This document shows positions 44,212 through 54,423 of a stretch of DNA of 64,000 nt, piece by piece. Origin of the DNA: Candidatus Aminicenantes bacterium UBA2190 (GTDB lineage: Bacteria; Acidobacteriota; Aminicenantia; UBA2199); NCBI GenBank assembly GCA_002335385.1, contig DCVK01000016.1, forward strand, positions 7,891 to 71,890, in the 5' to 3' direction. The position numbers and the translations under genes are program-made. Positions within the stretch are counted from its first letter, which is position 1. Each line of letters begins with the position of its first letter. A model generated the notes under the pieces. The model was not told the origin of the DNA. It was given only the letters and a program-made list of their open reading frames with translations, and searched no databases.

Positions 44212-46578
44212 TTACCGTTCCCGGTTAAGCACGCGGAAGCGGCGCTCGAGGCGATGGCCGTCCTCGTCGATGAGCACCAGGCGGTGCTCGCCGGCAACGG
44301 GCCGCGCCGCGACCTGGTGGAAGCGGCGGGTGGCGGTGAGGAACTCCCCGTCCAGGTGCCAGTAGATCGCCGTTTCCGGGCGGCGGTGGACGGCCTCGAA
44401 GACCACCTCGCCGGAACGGCCGTCGAGATCGACGGGGATATAGACCGCCGTGTTCACGTCGGGATAGACCAGGCTGATCTCCCGGCGGCCCGATCCGGCC
44501 TGGAAACTGCCGGCGCAATCCCGGCGAAAAGGAGGCAGGGAGCGATACTCTGGGTGATAGCGCCGGTAATAGTATTCCTGCACCGGCGGCAGGACGAACC
44601 ACGGCCGGTGGAGCATGCGACCGGGCGACTCGCAGCCCGAGTCGACGCGGAAGCGGCCGCCGGCGTCCAGGTGCACCAGCTGGTGATACGGACACGACTG
44701 CTGGAAGTGGCTCTCCCTAGGCACGGCAACGGCGACGGCCGGGCAGAGTTCGCCGGCCAGAAAGCCCGAGTCGCGGCAGACCTGCACTTCCTTCAGCCAG
44801 AGGCGTGGCGGCGTGACCCGGCCCCCGGTGTCCAGTACGTTCAACACGTCGAAAAGGACCGGCGCCGCCGTCGACAGGCCGGTCAAGAGAGGGTTGCCCT
44901 CGCCGTCGGCGTTGCCGGCCCAGATGCCGACCGTGTAGGCGGGGGTCACGCCCACCGCCCAGGCGTCGCGCAGGCCGAAGCTGGTGCCGGTCTTCCAGGC
45001 CACCCAGCGCGAGGAGGAGAATTCCTTCCAGTACCCCTCGTCGTCGGGACGGCTGACCTCGGTCAGGGCCTCGAGGGTCAGGTAGGCGGCGCCGGGCCCC
45101 AGGTCGCTCATGCGCGACCGGAGCGGCGGCTCGTCGCGCAGGAGACGCACCTCGCTGCGGCGCCCGCCGTCGTCCAGCGCCAGTTGCGCCAACCCGGCGT
45201 ACAGGGCGGTCACTTCGTAGAGGGTCGTCTCGGCGCCGCCGAGGATCAGGGTCAACCCGTAGCCGCCGGGCGGGCGGCTGAGGGTGGTCAGGCCCCACTT
45301 CTTCAGCAGGTTATAGAAACGCGGGATGCCGTACTGTTGCAGCATGCGGATGGCGGGGATGTTCAGCGACCAAGCCAGCGCCGCGCGCGCCGGAACGGCG
45401 CCGCGGAAGCGGCGGTCGAAATTCTCCGGAACATAGCCGGCGAAATGGGCGGGCGTGTCGGCGACCAGGGTCGTCGGCGCCAAGCCGCCTTCCTGCAGCA
45501 TGGCGGCGTAGAGGAACGGCTTGAGGATACTGCCGCTGCTGCGCGGCCGGTGCAGGAGATCGAGGTCCTGGCCATGGGCGGCAGCGGACTCGCGGGCGAC
45601 ATTGCCCACGTAAGCCGCCACCGTCCCCCGGCGGTTGTCGACGATCAGCGCGGCGAGGTTGCGGACGCTTCCCGCCAGCAGGCGCTGGCCGTTGGCCTGG
45701 ACGATGCGCGCCAGGGAGGATTGCAGCCCGGGATCGATGAACGTATAGAACGGCCGCCGGCTGCCGTGCCGCGCCGCCAGCGTGTCGAGCAGGTGCGGCG
45801 CCGGGCGCGGCAGCGTCCGCATGCCGGCGGGCATGGGCTCGGCCAGAGCCAGCGAGAGATCCAGGGCGGAGATGAGCCGGCGCCGCTCCAGCAGGCGCAA
45901 CAGCCGGTCGCGCTTGCGCTGCAGCAGGCGGCGGTTGGCCGCTCCGGCGATGAGTTTGGGATCGTTGGGCAGGACGGCCAGGAAGGCCGCCTCGGCCCAG
46001 CTCAGCGCCTCGGGACCGCGGTCGAAATAGAACCAGGAAGCGGCGTCGATGCCCACGATGTTGCCGCCGAAGGGAGCATTGGCGGCATGCAGGTCGAGGA
46101 TGCCGCGCTTGGATATGGACAGCTCGAGACGCAGGGCCAGTGCCATCTCGCGCACTTTCTCCAGGTAGGTCCGCGGCGGGTTCTTGCGGCTGATGCGCAC
46201 CACCTGCATGGTCAGGGTGCTGCCGCCGCTGACCACCCCCCGCTTGCGGACATTGGTCCACAGGGCGCGGGCGATCGCCCGCAGATCGACGCCGCGGTGG
46301 CGGAAGAAGCGGCGGTCCTCGTACTCCACCAGCGCCCGGAAGAAACGCTCGGGCACCGCCCGGGTCCTGGGAAAGCGCCACTGCTCGTCAGCGGCCAGGC
46401 GCGCCCCCAGCAGCCGGTCATCGGCGGAAAACAGCACCGGCGAGAGTGGATCCCGGAAAAGCCGGCGCGGCGCCGCCCACCAGGCGAGCAGGGCCAGGCC
46501 GCCGGCAAGCGCGCCCAGCAGCAGCAGCGCCCGGCGATGCCTGCGCAGGAAGGGGATCAGCGCCGGATCTCCATCCAC
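44212..46578 (-). CDS. pbpC: Penicillin-binding protein 1C
   Basis: A 788-residue bifunctional class A PBP from GTG 46578, which lies inside the 3' end of the alpha-2-macroglobulin gene (22-base overlap). One membrane helix (about 17-35), a GT51 glycosyltransferase (ALVEYEDRRFFRHRGVD, GGSTLTMQVVR), then a transpeptidase with SILK, SLN and KTGTS motifs, and the BiPBP_C C-terminal domain typical of PbpC. It polymerises and cross-links peptidoglycan. Pairing with alpha-2-macroglobulin is a known conserved arrangement, thought to link repair with protease defence. Confidence 0.96.
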   Translation of the reverse strand: MDGDPALIPFLRRHRRALLLLGALAGGLALLAWWAAPRRLFRDPLSPVLFSADDRLLGARLAADEQWRFPRTRAVPERFFRALVEYEDRRFFRHRGVDLRAIARALWTNVRKRGVVSGGSTLTMQVVRISRKNPPRTYLEKVREMALALRLELSISKRGILDLHAANAPFGGNIVGIDAASWFYFDRGPEALSWAEAAFLAVLPNDPKLIAGAANRRLLQRKRDRLLRLLERRRLISALDLSLALAEPMPAGMRTLPRPAPHLLDTLAARHGSRRPFYTFIDPGLQSSLARIVQANGQRLLAGSVRNLAALIVDNRRGTVAAYVGNVARESAAAHGQDLDLLHRPRSSGSILKPFLYAAMLQEGGLAPTTLVADTPAHFAGYVPENFDRRFRGAVPARAALAWSLNIPAIRMLQQYGIPRFYNLLKKWGLTTLSRPPGGYGLTLILGGAETTLYEVTALYAGLAQLALDDGGRRSEVRLLRDEPPLRSRMSDLGPGAAYLTLEALTEVSRPDDEGYWKEFSSSRWVAWKTGTSFGLRDAWAVGVTPAYTVGIWAGNADGEGNPLLTGLSTAAPVLFDVLNVLDTGGRVTPPRLWLKEVQVCRDSGFLAGELCPAVAVAVPRESHFQQSCPYHQLVHLDAGGRFRVDSGCESPGRMLHRPWFVLPPVQEYYYRRYHPEYRSLPPFRRDCAGSFQAGSGRREISLVYPDVNTAVYIPVDLDGRSGEVVFEAVHRRPETAIYWHLDGEFLTATRRFHQVAARPVAGEHRLVLIDEDGHRLERRFRVLNRER

Positions 46579-49500
46579 TGCCCCGTCGTGTTGGCGTGGA
46601 AGGCCGCGTCGTACATCGCCTCCACGCTGATCCCGGGCTGGTAGAACCGCCCGCCGTAGGAGGCGTTGAGCATCGCCGTGAACGTCTTCTTGGCGCCGGC
46701 CTTCAGGCTGAAGTAGGTGAGGATGCGGTCGTCACGGACATCCTGGTAATCGAAGTATCCGCTTCCGGGCTCGTCGCTGAACAGGCGCGGGTTGGCGATC
46801 TGGCAGCCGGCGGGGACGATATGGGTCAGGGCCAGGTTGTTCAGCGTCTGCCGACTGAGGTTGGTGACGTGGATCTCCACCTTCACGTCGCGGCCCTGGG
46901 CGAGGCGCGCCGGGTCGATGGCATTCTCGTCCGCGTCCCGGAAGACCACTTCCAGGCGCAAATTGCTCTCGTGCGCCGTTTCGCCGCCGGCGGGCGGGAT
47001 GCCGGCGATGGTGGCGGTCACGTACAGGCGGCCTGCCCCCGGGTTACTGATCTTCATCGTCCGCTCCGCGGCGGTGAACGGGGAGAATTCCTGCTGGAAG
47101 AAGGGCACAGCGGCTTCGACCTCCTTCAGCGGCTCTCCCTGCCAGCCGGCCTGGAAGCGGAATGGCTTGGCCGGCGAACCGCCGTAGTAGGTGGCGATGG
47201 CCATCAGGGCGTAGGCGGTCTCCTGGGTGGAATACCAGGTATCGCTCGACATGGCCGAGATGATCTCGTCGAGGAATTTCTTTGCGCGGCCCTCCTGGCC
47301 CATGTGCACCAGGGTGCGCACCATGACCGCCTTGTCGCGGAGATCGGAGCCGAAGGTGCGGTTGTCGTCGCGGTATTTGGCCACCTGCCACGAACATTTG
47401 CCCAAGAGGTCATCGGCGGCTTCGCGCTGGCCGCCGGCCTGGAAGGCGCCGGCCAGCAGCACGGCGGCGGGGCCGTCCAGCCCCGCGGTCTCGCGCAGCC
47501 GGTTCATGGCCCCCAGGTCGGGCGACCCGGCCAGGGCCAGCGTATACAGGCGGAAAGCCTGGACAATACGGCCGTGCTCCGGCCCCGCGGTCCAGGAGTT
47601 GGCCAGCGCCCGCTGGTGCTTTTTCCATCCCTCGAGCATGGCGGCCGGCACGCGATAGCCCGCGCGCTGGGCCTCGAGCAGGAAATAGCCGGCATACGAC
47701 GAGGTCCAGTGGTGGGCCTCGTACTCGCCGGGCCAGTAGGCAAAGCCGCCGCCGGGCGCCTGGAACGTGCGCATCTTTTCAATGGCGCCGGTGACGTTCG
47801 CCTCCACTTTCTTCCGCTGCCCGTCATCGAGCTTGATCAGGTTCTTCAGATAGAGCTGCGGGAAGGCGGTGGAAAGGGTCTGCTCGAGGCAGCCGTGGGG
47901 ATAGCGGATCAGGAACTGCAGCCGCTTCTGCAGGTTGAAGGGGGGCAGCATGGAGTATTCCAGGGTCACGTCATTGGTCCCACTGATCCCGAACGCCCGG
48001 ATCGCGATCTGCCGGGTCTCGCCCGGCGCCACTTCGGCATGCAGTGTCTCGAGGATCCTCGGGTTGGCGGCCAGGATGGGTATGGCGGTCCGGCTCTCGG
48101 CCTTGCGCGCGCCGCTGGTCGCCTGGATGCGGACGCTGCCCTGGCCGATCCCGGCGCTGACGGTCACCGGGAAGAAGACCATCTCGTCGCCCGGCTTGCT
48201 GAACTCGACGGTCCTGATCTTCGGCCCGTCGACCAGGAAGCGGTCGCCGGCGTCGATCTGCACCTGCACCTTGCGGATGTCGGCGCGGCTGACGAACACC
48301 GAGACGGGGAGGTCGAAGGTCTCCCCCGGCCGCACGACGCGCGGCAGCGTGGGCAGGATCATCAGGTCCTGGCGCACCGGTACCGATCTTTCCGCGACGC
48401 CGAAGGCATTATCGCGGCCCGCCACCGCCATGATCCGCACCGCTCCCACGTACTGCGGCATGGTGAACGTGTGCTCGGCCGTCTTGCCGGCCTCCAGGGC
48501 GAAGGGGCCGGCGAAGAGGACGACGGGCGGGAAGCGCCGTTGCTTTTTCTCGCCTCCGCCATCGCCCCCCTCCTCGTCGCCGCCCAGGGCCAACAGGCGC
48601 GAAAGGTCGGCGCCGTACGCCTCGGCCACGTCGTCAAAGAGGTCCCAGGTGCGGACGCCCAGCGCCTCGCGGTTGTAGAACCTCTTGCGCAGGTCGGGGG
48701 CGGCGTAGCGCGTCAGACCCAGCAAGCCCTCGTCGACGACGGCCAGGGTATAGGTCATCGGACGGCCGGACTTTTCCTCGATCTTGACCTTGAAATCCGC
48801 CATGGGCTTCAATTCATCGGCCACCTTGAGCAGCGGCACCAGTTTCGTGCGCGGGTCATCCACCAGCACCGGGATGACGCCGTAGAGGCGGATGGGCGTG
48901 TCGCTCTTCTTGCCCGAGTGCGGCTGCAGCAGGGTGACGTGGACATGGATGTTGGGGGTCATGCTCTCGTCGAGATCGATCTCGAAGCGGTTCTCGCCGC
49001 TCTGCGTGCTGACCCACATCTGCTTCAGGACGCGCGAGTTGTTCTCCAGCGAGACCAGCGCCCGCCCCTGCGGGGCGTCGGGCAGGAAGATGGTCGCCTT
49101 CTCCCCTACCTGGTAGTTCGGCTTGTCGGCGCTGAAATTGAGACGCGTGGCGCCGCTGCCCTTCTCCTCGCGGGCGCGGCCGGCCCAGCCCGGCCAGTCG
49201 ATGTAGACGGCCCGCCCGGCGGCATGCCCCCCCTGTGGGTCGACGACGCGTACCAGGTAGCGGCCCCACTGCGGGTACTTGACCTGGAACTTCCAGGCGC
49301 CCACGCCGTCGCGCGTCGCCACCTCACCCTTCAGGACGGGGACATGGCTGGTATTGGCCACGTACTGGGCCAGCGAGTCGCCGCTCTTGTCCCACCACCA
49401 CTTCCATTCGACCTTGTAGAGGCTGACCTCCAGCTTGTCGCGGGAGACGGGATTGCCCTCGGCATCGACGGTGACGATCTGCAGCACATGGTCCTGGTCG

Positions 49501-52079
49501 GTGAGCAGCATGCCGCGCGTCTCGTCGCCCTTGGGCAGGCGGATGCCGACGAAATTCTGGTAGGGATAGAAGGGGATGGTCACGGCATCGGTGGAGAAAT
49601 CACCGCTTTCCTCGAAGACGCGCACGGTGAACAGGGCGTCCATCATCCCCGGCGCCGCCTTTTCCATTTCCAGGGCGATGGGGAAGCGGGCGTCGCCGTT
49701 GGCGTCCAGGCGCCCCTCGGCCAGTGCCTGCTCGGAAGCGCCGACCTCACGGGCCGGATCGTCGAACACGTAGTCGGCCCAGCGGGGAAAGCGGGTGGGG
49801 CGCGGCGCCAGGCGCACCTGGGCATCGAACTTCAGGTCGGCCGCCACCGCTCCGTGCAGCCACTGGCTGCGCAGGACGGCGGTTGCCGGCCGGCCCTTGA
49901 CCAGCTTTTCCGCGCCCGGCTGGAAATCAATCTTCAGGCGGTTGGGGGCCACCGTCTCGATCTTCAGGTTCTGCTCGAAAACCAGGCCGCCGACCAGCAC
50001 CCGCGCCTTCCAGTTGCCGGTGGGAGCCGATTCGCCGGTGCGCAGGCGGAAGGAGTGGAAGGCGTCGAGGGAACGCGCCGGCAGGGCGGTCTGGATCAGC
50101 TGTCCCTTGGGATTGTAGAGCTCGAGAAGCAGCGGGTGGCCGGCCGGCAACTTGCGCTCGCGGTCGAAAAGGACAAACGTCAGGTAGAGGTCGTCCCCGG
50201 GGCGCCAGACGCCGCGCTCGCCGTACAGGACCCCCTTGATCCCTTTCTGCACTTTCTCGCCGCCCACGTCGAAATGGCTGGTCGCCAGCGCCCCCTCGCC
50301 GCTCAGGCGCAGGTAGCCCCGATCCTTGCCGTGCTGGGCCTCGATGAAGAACGGCTGGCTCTGCAGGCTCAGGGTCAAAAAGCCCGAGCCGTCGCTGCTG
50401 CCCTCGCCGAGCAGCTGGTTCTGGAAATTGAAGGCGCGCACGCGCACGGCGGCGAGCGGCTCGGCGCTGCGGATATCGGTCGTGACCACGTGCAGGTCGA
50501 AGTTGTCGCCGCGCTTGGCCACCAGGCCGATGTTCGAGGCCAGGAAGTTGCGCGCCTGGATCGCGTTCTCGTTGAAGCGCGGGTTGTAATAGGCGTCCTT
50601 GCAGGGGTCGCTGCGCTCGGCCCAGCCGTCGCTTCCATCCTGGTAATAATAGGAATATGAATAGTCCCAGTTGGAAAAGTCGCGCCAGGAGGCGTCGTCT
50701 TGGTTCTGCAGCTCGGGCTCCGGCACCGGCTTGCCCTGGTTGGCGCAGGGGAAAACGGCGTTGCCGCGGTGGAAGGAGAGGATGATGCGGAACAGGCTGC
50801 CCGGGTTCTCACCCAGGAGCCGGGTCACGTCCAGGCTGTAGCGCCGCCAGACCGATGCCTCCTCGGGCTTGTCGGAAAGGGGCACGGTCTTGCGCCACAG
50901 GAAGCGGCCGACCTGCGAGAGGTTCTCCTTGCCATCCAGGTTGTTCTGCTGGAAGAACTGCGCCATGTTGTTGGCATAGACCTGGAACGCGGTCACCTGG
51001 ACCGCGCGCAGGCTCACCGCCTCGAAGGGAACGGTCAGCCGGTCCTTGTCGGGGAGGATGATACCCTGGCCGACGAAGCGCACCTGCGGCGCCAGGCGCT
51101 GGAAAGTCACCGTGCGCGTTATTCGCTTTTCCAGCCTGCGGTCGTTGAAGTTGCGCACGCCGGGATGGATGGTCACATCGACGGCGGCGTCGAAGCTTTT
51201 GGCGGAATAGGCGCGGATCACGTTGTTGTCGACCTCGAACGTGGGCTCGTGGCCCGGCACGGTGACCAGGCCGCGCAGGTTCTGGTTTTTCTTCAGGGGA
51301 TCGGAAAAGCGCAGCAGGATGCTGGTGGCCGGTTCGAGGACGGCCTCGGCCTCCAGCAGGTCGAACTGGCCCAGCGAGGGAACGTCGATCCGCCGCGAGC
51401 CTTTCTGCTCGGCGCCGAGCGCCGATCCGTCCCAGTCGATATCGACATGGCTGGGGGTTTCCTGGCGCCGGATGGCGCGGATGACGAAGGAGTGGCTGCG
51501 CCCCTGGTTCTCGTGCGCCCAGTCAACGGCCAGCGCCTTGCCCTCCTGCCGCGCCGCAAGGACCTTCTGGACGACAGCGCCTTCCTGCACGTCGCGGGTG
51601 GTCAGCAGGCCGCGCAGCAGGAACTGGTTGGGCGAGACCTCATCCAGCGGCGCCAGCCCCTGCAGGTCGATGGCGATCGACTCGCGGATGACGGAGAAGG
51701 CGAATTCGAAGCGCGCGTACTCGCGCGGCAGGCTCATGAACTTCTTCAGGTTCAGGACGGCGCGGTAGGCCGCTCCAGGCTGCAGCTGCCGGTCGGGAGT
51801 GAAGACCAGCTCGCGGGGCGAGCTCCATTGCGCCTTGCCGGCGATGGCGGGGATGAATTCCAGGTAGTCCTGAAGCTCGGAGGCGCCCTGACCTTCCGTG
51901 CCGACGTTGTTGACGAACAGCACGCGGATCGGCGCCCGGCGCGAGATGTCGCCCGAGGTAAAGGCGCTGATGTAGCGGTACCACTCCTGCGCCTGCGGCG
52001 GCTTGGCCTTCTTGCAGGAGAACTGGAAAGACGAAAGCAGCAGCAGCACCCATACCAGGACCGGTCCTGTTTTTTTCAT
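46557..52079 (-). CDS. Bacterial alpha-2-macroglobulin lipoprotein
   Basis: An 1840-residue protein from ATG 52079 after AAGGAGG. Signal peptide and lipobox (SSFQFSC) suggest membrane anchoring. Many MG/fibronectin-like beta domains are followed by a bait region and the A2M core. The thioester motif GCLEQ is intact (Cys1397-Gln1400; TGC at 47891-47889). The YfhM-type complement-like proteins trap foreign proteases in the periplasm. The stop lies 22 bases inside pbpC. Confidence 0.95.
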   Translation of the reverse strand: MKKTGPVLVWVLLLLSSFQFSCKKAKPPQAQEWYRYISAFTSGDISRRAPIRVLFVNNVGTEGQGASELQDYLEFIPAIAGKAQWSSPRELVFTPDRQLQPGAAYRAVLNLKKFMSLPREYARFEFAFSVIRESIAIDLQGLAPLDEVSPNQFLLRGLLTTRDVQEGAVVQKVLAARQEGKALAVDWAHENQGRSHSFVIRAIRRQETPSHVDIDWDGSALGAEQKGSRRIDVPSLGQFDLLEAEAVLEPATSILLRFSDPLKKNQNLRGLVTVPGHEPTFEVDNNVIRAYSAKSFDAAVDVTIHPGVRNFNDRRLEKRITRTVTFQRLAPQVRFVGQGIILPDKDRLTVPFEAVSLRAVQVTAFQVYANNMAQFFQQNNLDGKENLSQVGRFLWRKTVPLSDKPEEASVWRRYSLDVTRLLGENPGSLFRIILSFHRGNAVFPCANQGKPVPEPELQNQDDASWRDFSNWDYSYSYYYQDGSDGWAERSDPCKDAYYNPRFNENAIQARNFLASNIGLVAKRGDNFDLHVVTTDIRSAEPLAAVRVRAFNFQNQLLGEGSSDGSGFLTLSLQSQPFFIEAQHGKDRGYLRLSGEGALATSHFDVGGEKVQKGIKGVLYGERGVWRPGDDLYLTFVLFDRERKLPAGHPLLLELYNPKGQLIQTALPARSLDAFHSFRLRTGESAPTGNWKARVLVGGLVFEQNLKIETVAPNRLKIDFQPGAEKLVKGRPATAVLRSQWLHGAVAADLKFDAQVRLAPRPTRFPRWADYVFDDPAREVGASEQALAEGRLDANGDARFPIALEMEKAAPGMMDALFTVRVFEESGDFSTDAVTIPFYPYQNFVGIRLPKGDETRGMLLTDQDHVLQIVTVDAEGNPVSRDKLEVSLYKVEWKWWWDKSGDSLAQYVANTSHVPVLKGEVATRDGVGAWKFQVKYPQWGRYLVRVVDPQGGHAAGRAVYIDWPGWAGRAREEKGSGATRLNFSADKPNYQVGEKATIFLPDAPQGRALVSLENNSRVLKQMWVSTQSGENRFEIDLDESMTPNIHVHVTLLQPHSGKKSDTPIRLYGVIPVLVDDPRTKLVPLLKVADELKPMADFKVKIEEKSGRPMTYTLAVVDEGLLGLTRYAAPDLRKRFYNREALGVRTWDLFDDVAEAYGADLSRLLALGGDEEGGDGGGEKKQRRFPPVVLFAGPFALEAGKTAEHTFTMPQYVGAVRIMAVAGRDNAFGVAERSVPVRQDLMILPTLPRVVRPGETFDLPVSVFVSRADIRKVQVQIDAGDRFLVDGPKIRTVEFSKPGDEMVFFPVTVSAGIGQGSVRIQATSGARKAESRTAIPILAANPRILETLHAEVAPGETRQIAIRAFGISGTNDVTLEYSMLPPFNLQKRLQFLIRYPHGCLEQTLSTAFPQLYLKNLIKLDDGQRKKVEANVTGAIEKMRTFQAPGGGFAYWPGEYEAHHWTSSYAGYFLLEAQRAGYRVPAAMLEGWKKHQRALANSWTAGPEHGRIVQAFRLYTLALAGSPDLGAMNRLRETAGLDGPAAVLLAGAFQAGGQREAADDLLGKCSWQVAKYRDDNRTFGSDLRDKAVMVRTLVHMGQEGRAKKFLDEIISAMSSDTWYSTQETAYALMAIATYYGGSPAKPFRFQAGWQGEPLKEVEAAVPFFQQEFSPFTAAERTMKISNPGAGRLYVTATIAGIPPAGGETAHESNLRLEVVFRDADENAIDPARLAQGRDVKVEIHVTNLSRQTLNNLALTHIVPAGCQIANPRLFSDEPGSGYFDYQDVRDDRILTYFSLKAGAKKTFTAMLNASYGGRFYQPGISVEAMYDAAFHANTTGQWMEIRR

Positions 52080-52175
52080 GCGCCCCCTCCTTGAGAATCT
52101 TGGCAAAAGGCAAATATAGCACAACAGGGGAATAAAATCATGGGCCCGGCCGGCGCCGGGAAGAGCGGGCTGCGT

Positions 52176-52481
52176 CTAGAAACAGTCCTTGCCGTTGACG
52201 GTGACCTGCTTGGCGATCACGTTGCCCGCGTCGTCGCGGACCAGGGTGACGCTGCCGACATACTGCGCGTTGTCGCAGATGGCCTTGAACTCGAAGTAGA
52301 TCAGCTTGCCGTTCCCGTCCAGCTTGGGATTCGACAGGCTATAGGCCACGCAGTTGGGCATCACGAGCTCGTCGCCGTCGAAATAGACCTTGTCGCAAGG
52401 GTCGGTGGAAAAAGCCTTGCAGCCCGCCGCGGACAGCAGCGCCACCAGGATGACCGTCAGCAAGCCCAGCCGGATCTTCAT
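52176..52481 (-). CDS. Small lipoprotein, unknown
   Basis: A 101-residue protein from ATG 52481 after GGAGG. The lipobox is LLSAAGC (Cys about 21). The mature part has four more Cys residues (CDK, NCVAY, AICDN, KDCF), suggesting disulfides. No family is recognised. It is 96 bp before the alpha-2-macroglobulin gene on the same strand. Confidence 0.72.
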   Translation of the reverse strand: MKIRLGLLTVILVALLSAAGCKAFSTDPCDKVYFDGDELVMPNCVAYSLSNPKLDGNGKLIYFEFKAICDNAQYVGSVTLVRDDAGNVIAKQVTVNGKDCF

Positions 52482-52538
52482 GTCGCCTCCAGGAAAGAAC
52501 ACATCATAAGCATTTCGCCACGGTTTGTCAACGGCGGC

Positions 52539-53804
52539 TCAGGGCGCCGTCGTTGCCGTTCCGCCCGGCTTGGCATTCCAGAGTTCCAGCAGATAGGGCT
52601 TGCGGATCTCGAAGATGCGCGCCTGCTCCTCGACCACGGCCTCGGCCTCGGCATTGGTGCGGTCGCCGACGCGGCGGATGAAGGAGGCCACGCGGGCGAA
52701 ATAGAGCGGCGAGAGAACCTCGATGATCTGCTTCTTGGCCGCCGGCCGCTGGTGGTAAGCGGCGGCGAACTCGAAGAGGATGCGCGCCCAGAGGTCGGTA
52801 CCGATCTGGAAGACGCCGCGGCCGGCATCAACGCAGGCCTCGAGCTCGGCGTACGTCTCGGGCTTCAGCGTCGATTCCCAGGCGCCGCGCAGCGTTTGCC
52901 AGGAGAAGTAAAAATGCTCCACCAGGCGCTGGAAATCGATGGGGAACGCCTCCGGCTCCTCATCGCCGGGAACGCCCCAGGCAGCGACGGCCTCGCTCCT
53001 GCCGGCGCGGGTCCAGTAGCCATCGGTCTCTTCCATGAGCGCGAAGAGGGTGCCGACCACCTGGCGGAACATCGGTTCCAGGCTCGCGGCAGGGTCCTTG
53101 GCGTCATGAACCTTGACCCCCAGGTGGGTCTGGCACATCGGCACTTCGCGGATCAGGGCGTTGACCGTCAGCCAGATATCGATGCCGAAGCGCGCCACGT
53201 CGGTATCCCAGATGGGCAGCGCCTCGAGCTCCCCGACCAGGCGCCCGGAAAAAGCGAACTCGCCGCCGATCGGCTGGCGCACGCGCTTGCCGTACAAACA
53301 GCGCAGCATGTTGTAGGTGACGTTGTTGGTGATGGTGCCGTCGAACTTGTAGCGGCGGTAGAGCGGGGCGACGAACTCATAGCCGTCCTTGACCACCGGG
53401 CCCAGGAGACGCTCGACCCACAGCGGCGTCACCGAACGCAGGTCGGAGTCAAGCAGGGCCACCGCTTTGGCTTCCAGTTCGCCGGCGGCGGCAAAGATCA
53501 TGCGCACCGCCGAGCCCTTGCCCGGCAGGCCGCGATAGATGCCGACCACGCCGGGGACCCCCTGCGCCTTCATCTCGGCCAGGGCCAGTTCGCGGGTGTC
53601 GTCCAGAGTGGAGCCGCCGTCGGCGATGATGATCGCGCTCTTGCTGCCGGGGAAATGCTCGCGCAATCCTCTGGCGGCCGCGGCCACGACGTGGGCGACG
53701 GTGGCGGCGTTGTTGAAGCAGGGTATGCCGACCAGCAGGTCGGCCTTGCCGATGCGGCCGATCAGTTCCCGGGTGATGGAGCGCAGTGGCTTCACGTCGT
53801 TCAT
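52539..53804 (-). CDS. GT-A glycosyltransferase, GpgS/mannosylglycerate-synthase-like
   Basis: A 421-residue protein from ATG 53804 behind AGGAGG. GT-A features: LLVGIPCFNNAATVAHVV, IIADGGS, YRGLPGKGSAVRM, and the DxD-like metal site ALLDSDLRSV. The middle block (APLYRRYKFDGTITNNVTYN, RQPIGGEFAFSGR) and the Asp-rich WDTDVARFGIDIWLTVNAL resemble glucosyl-3-phosphoglycerate and mannosylglycerate synthases (GT81/GT78), which make compatible solutes. No phosphatase partner is adjacent, so substrate assignment is tentative. Confidence 0.72.
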   Translation of the reverse strand: MNDVKPLRSITRELIGRIGKADLLVGIPCFNNAATVAHVVAAAARGLREHFPGSKSAIIIADGGSTLDDTRELALAEMKAQGVPGVVGIYRGLPGKGSAVRMIFAAAGELEAKAVALLDSDLRSVTPLWVERLLGPVVKDGYEFVAPLYRRYKFDGTITNNVTYNMLRCLYGKRVRQPIGGEFAFSGRLVGELEALPIWDTDVARFGIDIWLTVNALIREVPMCQTHLGVKVHDAKDPAASLEPMFRQVVGTLFALMEETDGYWTRAGRSEAVAAWGVPGDEEPEAFPIDFQRLVEHFYFSWQTLRGAWESTLKPETYAELEACVDAGRGVFQIGTDLWARILFEFAAAYHQRPAAKKQIIEVLSPLYFARVASFIRRVGDRTNAEAEAVVEEQARIFEIRKPYLLELWNAKPGGTATTAP

Positions 53805-53911
53805 CGCCGGACCTCCTGGCAGGGGATCATGAAACGATCATATCACGACGAAGCGCTGATTGCCAAGCGCCGGTCGCGGCCGGAGAAAAAATCCTGCGCG
53901 GGCCTTGACAC

Positions 53912-53940
53912 TTGATTTTCTTCGGGAATTTGGTTATAGT
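53912..53940 (+). promoter_or_regulatory. Promoter of the HU gene
   Basis: TTGATT (53912-53917), a 17-base spacer and TATAGT (53935-53940). A perfect TTGACA also sits at 53905-53910 but is too far for the same -10. Confidence 0.65.
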
Positions 53941-54005
53941 TCCAGCAATGATCGTGGGCCAGGCATGCCGGCCACGACAAAATTCAATTAAAAGGAGATG
54001 AACGA

Positions 54006-54287
54006 ATGCCGAAAGCAATGACCAAGAGCCAGATCGTGGCCGGAGTCGCGGAGAAGGTCGGGATCAACAAGAAGCAGGCCGGGGAAGCCATCGAAACGCT
54101 GGCGACCATGGCCTACAAGAACGCCAAGAACGGCTTCACCGTTCCCGGCCTGGGCAAGCTTGTGCTGGTCAACCGCAAGGCGCGCATGGGCCGCAACCCG
54201 GCCACCGGCGCCGCCATCAAGATCCCGGCCAAGCGCGTCGTGAAATTCCGCGTCGCCAAGGCCTGCAAGGACGCCATCCTCGGCTAA
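54006..54287 (+). CDS. hup: HU-family DNA-binding protein
   Basis: A 93-residue protein after AAGGAG. The HU fold is clear: MTKSQIVAGVAEKVGINKKQ, the VPGLGKLVLVNRKARMGRNP core and ATGAAIKIPAKRVVKF. The arm sequence RNPATGAAIKIPA is standard. It compacts chromosomal DNA. It has its own promoter and terminator. Confidence 0.95.
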   Translation: MPKAMTKSQIVAGVAEKVGINKKQAGEAIETLATMAYKNAKNGFTVPGLGKLVLVNRKARMGRNPATGAAIKIPAKRVVKFRVAKACKDAILG

Positions 54288-54321
54288 GCCCGGATCGTTT
54301 CCCGATCGACTCGGCAACCAG

Positions 54322-54353
54322 GGCCGCGGCCGGATGGCTGCGGCCTTTTTTTT
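54322..54353 (+). terminator. Rho-independent terminator of the HU gene
   Basis: A 10-bp stem, GGCCGCGGCC with GGCTGCGGCC around loop GGAT, followed by T8. Confidence 0.9.
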
Positions 54354-54423
54354 CTGCCGTTTCATGTCCGCTTGTTGCTTGGTCTCCGGTCTTAACCCGC
54401 TCAGTTAGGAGTACGCGATCCCC

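Noticed and set aside
46446..50660. 1400-codon open frame antisense to the alpha-2-macroglobulin gene
   Set aside because: The opposite strand has an intact lipoprotein signal, thioester motif and full family length; the antisense product is low-complexity.
52098..52118. Sigma54-like TTGGCA on the plus strand
   Set aside because: The GG and GC spacing is wrong and no plus-strand gene follows.
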